A stretch of DNA of 9,858 nucleotides from Candidatus Calditenuaceae archaeon JGI OTU-3. Lineage in GTDB: Archaea; Thermoproteota; Nitrososphaeria_A; Caldarchaeales; Calditenuaceae. The notes under the pieces were generated by a model, which was not told where the DNA came from, did no database searches, and saw only the letters and a program-made list of their open reading frames with translations. This document shows positions 6,977 through 9,858 of the stretch, one piece after another. The stretch spans positions 1 to 9,858 of the forward strand of contig AWOC01000003.1 of NCBI GenBank assembly GCA_000494185.1, given 5' to 3'. A program made the position numbers and the translations under genes. The stretch's first letter is position 1, and the number at the start of each line of letters is the position of its first letter.

Positions 6977-7425
6977 GACTCTCCGAGCTCTAAGATCCTC
7001 CGCCTCGCATCATCTAGGATCTTGATAACCTCCCATAACCTCTCTTTGGGGTATCTAGTATATGCCGTGAGCACTGTCATGCCTAGGCGTCTAGCCGAGT
7101 CCAGCAACTCGACACACTCGGGGGAGGATGCTCGACGCCACCTCTCCCTGAAGGCTTCTAAGAGGTCCTCCTTCTCAGCCAGGAACCTGAGACCCATGTC
7201 CGTAATCGAGTAGACCTTCTTTCCGTCCACCTCCTCCGACTTCACCAGACCCTCGTCCTCGAGCCACTGCAGCGTCGGGTATACTGCTCCGGGGCTGGGC
7301 GTATACCAGCCGCCAAACATCTCCCTTATGGTCTTTATGACCTCGTAGCCCCTTTTTGGACCGGTTCTCAGCGCTTCCAAGACAAGGACCCTGACGTCCC
7401 CCCGGCTCAGCATTTTCAACCCCAT
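6970..7425 (-). CDS. PadR-family winged-helix transcriptional regulator
   Basis: This 151-residue DNA-binding protein is first in its operon and is the likely local regulator of the exporter behind it. The PadR winged helix is clear: LSRGDVRVLVLEAL (6-19), GPKRGYEVIKTI (22-33), PSPGAVYPTLQWLEDEGLV (43-61) and the wing GKKVYSITDMG (69-79). A C-terminal helical part (about 84-148) would form the dimer arm. PadR proteins usually repress an adjacent efflux pump until a hydrophobic ligand binds. Here the direct repeats upstream (7466-7495) are the obvious candidate operator. ATG 7425 is the longest start; ATG 7413 (residue 5) gives a more typical N-terminus and has GGGG 6 nt upstream, so it may be the true start. 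The family call is firm; autoregulation is inferred. Confidence 0.93.
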   Translation of the reverse strand: MGLKMLSRGDVRVLVLEALRTGPKRGYEVIKTIREMFGGWYTPSPGAVYPTLQWLEDEGLVKSEEVDGKKVYSITDMGLRFLAEKEDLLEAFRERWRRASSPECVELLDSARRLGMTVLTAYTRYPKERLWEVIKILDDARRRILELGESG

Positions 7426-7465
7426 AATAAAGGGGTGGTGTATGCCGCCTAAGCCACCTCACCCG

Positions 7466-7495
7466 GATATATCAAGTATTTTCGCGATATATCAA
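7466..7495 (-). promoter_or_regulatory. padR-exporter promoter/operator: two direct TTGATATATC repeats
   Basis: On the minus strand, two exact copies of TTGATATATC (7466-7475 and 7486-7495) lie 20 bp apart start to start, about two helical turns. Each holds the palindrome GATATATC. They fill much of the 71-bp spacer between rtcA and padR. The proximal copy is centred about 45 bp before ATG 7425, so as a TATA box it would give a leader of about 20 nt. The copies could act as two TATA boxes, as PadR binding sites, or as both, in which case repressor and TBP would compete. The repeats are seen; their function is inferred. Confidence 0.55.
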
Positions 7496-7496
7496 A

Positions 7497-8564
7497 TTAG
7501 CGGGGAGTATAGGCTATGCCCTGGCAGGATATCTCCACCCCCCTAGGGCCTAGCTCGGTCGTCCTGAATTTGGCGCCTGTCAGGTCTCCGACCACCGTTA
7601 TCCCCGTCGAGGCGTGGGTCGTCAGTGTCGTGGCGCGGATCCTTGACTCGCCGGCTGCGAGGGCCATCCAGATGATCAGCTGGTCCGCGAGGTGTTTGTC
7701 TATCGGCGCGCCTGAGGCGAGTTGGTCGAGGGCCTCCCTAACGGCCCTCTTGGCGACCTCCTCAGCCGGAACACCCCTCTCACCCAGAGCATCAAACCCC
7801 ATCAAGAGCCCATTATCGAGCCTCACAACTATCAGGATCCCCGTACCAGGGTCGACCGAGTTTTTTGGGTCTCCTTTTCTTAGAGCCTCGGTCTCCAAGG
7901 TTACCTCCCTAAACCCTGACTTTTTCAGGAGCTCAGAGGCAGTGCTGGCCATTCTGCTGACGATGTGGTCTGGCAGATTGCAGCTGTATGCAAAGACCTC
8001 TATGCCCTCTATGCCTGCCTCGACAACCTGTATAGGTCTTATAGAGATTATCGGGCGTGTCCTCACCCTCACTATCCCCTGGCCGCGAGGGTAGAATCCC
8101 CTCCTCACAATCTCCAGCTCGGCCCTGACGCCCATCTTGCTTAGCGCTGGCAGGAGCACCCTCTCAATATAGTCTATCGGGGGCGCGAGCGGGTTGTTTG
8201 TACCACCCCGTAACTCAACCTCGCACTCACCATCAGCGAAACAAAGGACTGGAAGAAGCGACTGCAGCACCAGGGCCGTGCTCCCAGCCGTCCCCGTGTC
8301 AAATGAGTATCGACCAGCCCTAGGCCTCCGACATCTCAAGAATATTGTAGAGGATCCGACGCTCAGGCCCTCCACGTAGGCGTCGCACACCTCCGCCACG
8401 GCGCGTATGGCGGCTATGTGCTGAGGCCTAAGCCCCGGCGGGTTGCGCTTAGCCCTGATGTTGTAGACCCTTAGCTCCTCACCTAAGAGCGCGCAGGTCG
8501 AGACGGCGTATCGTAGAACCTGACCCCCACCCTCTCCAACAGACCCATCGACGGTTCTGACCAT
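7497..8564 (-). CDS. rtcA: RNA 3'-terminal phosphate cyclase
   Basis: RtcA uses ATP to convert an RNA 3'-phosphate into a 2',3'-cyclic phosphate through an enzyme-histidine-AMP intermediate, in RNA repair or end processing. Visible hallmarks, numbered from M at 8564: DGSVGEGGGQVLR (6-18), PGLRPQHIAAIRA (43-55), GTAGSTALVLQSL (91-103) and the C-terminal THASTGITVV. Its histidine (residue 317) aligns with the adenylylated His309 of E. coli RtcA. The protein is 355 residues, near family length. The reading frame allows an ATG at 8594, but that lies only about 14 bp from the centre of the apparent TATA box. ATG 8564 gives a typical N-terminus (MVRTVDGSVGEGGG) with GGGGCGG 8 nt upstream, so it is preferred. 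The gene looks singly transcribed; no rtcB or rtcR is next to it. Confidence 0.95.
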   Translation of the reverse strand: MVRTVDGSVGEGGGQVLRYAVSTCALLGEELRVYNIRAKRNPPGLRPQHIAAIRAVAEVCDAYVEGLSVGSSTIFLRCRRPRAGRYSFDTGTAGSTALVLQSLLPVLCFADGECEVELRGGTNNPLAPPIDYIERVLLPALSKMGVRAELEIVRRGFYPRGQGIVRVRTRPIISIRPIQVVEAGIEGIEVFAYSCNLPDHIVSRMASTASELLKKSGFREVTLETEALRKGDPKNSVDPGTGILIVVRLDNGLLMGFDALGERGVPAEEVAKRAVREALDQLASGAPIDKHLADQLIIWMALAAGESRIRATTLTTHASTGITVVGDLTGAKFRTTELGPRGVEISCQGIAYTPR

Positions 8565-8603
8565 CGCTATGTCCGCCCCTACTAACTGGATCATCGCCGG
8601 AGC

Positions 8604-8620
8604 CTTTAAAGTATCTTCGA
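8604..8620 (-). promoter_or_regulatory. Probable rtcA promoter (BRE/TATA)
   Basis: The minus strand reads CGAAGATACTTTAAAGG: a purine-rich BRE-like stretch followed by the TATA-like CTTTAAAG (8604-8611). A start about 25 bp downstream would fall near 8582. That excludes ATG 8594 and leaves a leader of about 18 nt before ATG 8564. The element abuts the stop codon of the upstream glycosyltransferase gene. Confidence 0.5.
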
Positions 8621-8621
8621 G

Positions 8622-9858
8622 CTAGGCGGGAAGCCCGAGAAGCCTCAGCAAAGCGATATGCGCGTCGCCACGCACTGGATAGTATATGATGAACCAAATC
8701 AACTGTGCCCCGAGCGTGAACGCAGCTACGTAGCTAGGCACCCCTCGTTTCAGGAGGATATCGCTGACGGCTATCGCTAGTATGGGAACTGTAAAGTAAA
8801 AGTAGAATGGGTATACCCAGCGGTTGAGCAGGTATGCTAGTGGGAAGTAAGCGAGGTAGTTGGAGAAGAGCCAGACCGTGTAGAGTGTGTCTACCGCCCT
8901 ACTTCCCCCAGTAGGTACCTCCGATCGAGACCTGAAATAATTTATGATCTGGAGTAAGCCCTGAGGCAGAGAGAAGATAATTGTTATCCAGAAAAGCCAC
9001 CAGAGTGGGCTCTGTATACCATAATAAAGGACCGGATGATGCTCTCTCCCGTCAACAGCCACTGCCACAACATAAAACCCCATCGGCCTAAATCCACCAA
9101 CCGGCATCACCCAGCTTAGCGGGAGGTCGACCACCACCTCGCCATGCTGATCGCTGTGGACGCAGGAAAGTAGAGAGATGCCTTCTTCACAGTTAAACCG
9201 TAGAGATGAGTGGTAGCTCAAGATAAAGTCGAGATGTGCGAACGGGTGGGGATAGGCCCCGAACTGGTAATCATAGATGGCAAGGCCCGCAGTAAAGAGC
9301 GCGCCAAGAACTAGGCCATAGACAACGACTTGGTTCAGGACCCGGGAGGCCCTCTCCGCGGCGCCCACTCCACCTCTCGAGGAGTACAGAGCATCTAGAA
9401 ATATGATCCCAAACGCGGTCAGGAGCGCGCTGGTCTTTGAGAGCGCTGAGGCCGCAAGGGAGAGCAACCCAAACGGGCGCCTACCTGAGATTATAAGGTA
9501 GCACCCTAGCAGCGCGAAAAAAAGCGACGGAGCATCGAGGATCGCTATTGACGATATGTTGAAGCTCATCACGTCGAGGGCGAAGAGCGACATGGCTAAG
9601 AGCGCCAGCCTGGGATCTCCGGTCAACCTTCTAGCAAGCAGGTAGAGGACTGGAAGCGAGAGAGAGCCTAGCAGAACCGAGGGGAGGCGCCACGCCACCG
9701 GCCCGTCGCCTAGAAACATGATAGAGTACATGATCAAATACTTCACCAGTGGGGGATGCTCGTTGTTGGCCGGCTCGCCGCGGAGCATTTTACGTATGGC
9801 TGGTATGTAGTGGGCCTCATCAAAGACGAATCCGCAGTTGGCGGTTTGGTCGATACAG
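8622..9858 (-). CDS. GT39/PMT-like membrane glycosyltransferase, N-terminus cut off by window edge
   Basis: This polytopic membrane protein has 411 visible residues and is open at the right edge; the first membrane span is probably missing. Members of this clan (protein O-mannosyltransferase, ArnT and archaeal relatives) move sugars from a polyprenyl-phosphate donor to protein or lipid on the outer face of the membrane. The visible part opens with FDEAHYIPAIRKMLRGEPANNEHPPLVKYLI, which matches the first catalytic loop with its Asp-Glu pair and the downstream EHPPL. A second family motif is SSIAILDAPSLFFALLGCY. About nine hydrophobic spans follow, interrupted by a polar domain (coding about 9035-9240). 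An ATG at 9786-9788 is internal and not the true start, because the frame and the DEAHY motif continue upstream of it. Cysteine pairs in the presumed outer loops are noted separately. The acceptor is unknown. Confidence 0.85.
   Translation of the reverse strand, partial: CIDQTANCGFVFDEAHYIPAIRKMLRGEPANNEHPPLVKYLIMYSIMFLGDGPVAWRLPSVLLGSLSLPVLYLLARRLTGDPRLALLAMSLFALDVMSFNISSIAILDAPSLFFALLGCYLIISGRRPFGLLSLAASALSKTSALLTAFGIIFLDALYSSRGGVGAAERASRVLNQVVVYGLVLGALFTAGLAIYDYQFGAYPHPFAHLDFILSYHSSLRFNCEEGISLLSCVHSDQHGEVVVDLPLSWVMPVGGFRPMGFYVVAVAVDGREHHPVLYYGIQSPLWWLFWITIIFSLPQGLLQIINYFRSRSEVPTGGSRAVDTLYTVWLFSNYLAYFPLAYLLNRWVYPFYFYFTVPILAIAVSDILLKRGVPSYVAAFTLGAQLIWFIIYYPVRGDAHIALLRLLGLPA

Noticed and set aside
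7175..7462. 95-codon minus-strand frame starting at GTG 7462 with a strong upstream GGTG word
   Set aside because: It overlaps padR in another frame; its product is Gly/Arg-rich with no recognisable fold, whereas the padR frame shows a complete winged helix.
7857..7880. T-rich run (A-rich on the minus strand) inside rtcA as a frameshift or termination site
   Set aside because: The RtcA frame continues through it with conserved sequence (KGDPKNSVDPGTG) and no alternative frame of interest.
7516..8094. 192-codon open frame opposite rtcA
   Set aside because: It is a complementary-strand shadow of the conserved RtcA frame in GC-rich DNA, with low-complexity composition and no recognisable domain.
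1..9858. tRNA, rRNA, CRISPR array, insertion sequence or phage genes
   Set aside because: All intergenic gaps are under 100 bp and contain no cloverleaf-like, spaced-repeat or transposase sequence; no gene resembles mobile-element functions.

Overview
The window reads as a chromosomal segment of a thermophilic archaeon, most likely from the Thermoproteota/TACK side. The evidence is an archaeal-type EF-2 with a diphthamide loop, an archaeal-type RNA 3'-phosphate cyclase, a GT39 membrane glycosyltransferase, TATA-like boxes at about 25 bp from the probable transcript starts, frequent TTG/GTG starts and very tight gene packing. The genus cannot be named from this sequence. GC content looks to be in the mid-50s by eye.

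Layout. 1-1966 (minus): the first ~655 codons of EF-2, with the C-terminus off the left edge. 1967-2065: a compact divergent promoter. 2066-5086 (plus): a four-gene operon of GNAT acetyltransferase, ABC ATPase and two different ABC-2 permeases, joined by gaps or overlaps of a few bases. 5087-5097: an 11-bp gap between convergent stop codons. 5098-7425 (minus): a second exporter operon, transcribed as PadR-family regulator, DrrA-type ATPase, then a single ABC-2 permease. 7426-7496: the promoter of that operon, with two exact 10-bp copies of TTGATATATC at a 20-bp pitch. 7497-8564 (minus): rtcA. 8622-9858 (minus): a GT39/PMT-like membrane protein whose N-terminus is off the right edge.

How the genes work together. 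Two ABC-2 exporters of different architecture face each other. The left one would pair two distinct permeases with one ATPase and travels with an acetyltransferase. The right one would use a permease homodimer and carries its own PadR-type switch, so it looks ligand-inducible, as in drug or lipid efflux modules. EF-2, RtcA and the glycosyltransferase are unrelated housekeeping or envelope genes. I see no tRNA, rRNA, CRISPR, insertion sequence or phage signature.

The region looks mostly ordinary. The points most worth checking are the PadR operator candidate, the GNAT-linked two-permease exporter, the convergent exporter pair, and the variant residues near the EF-2 diphthamide site.
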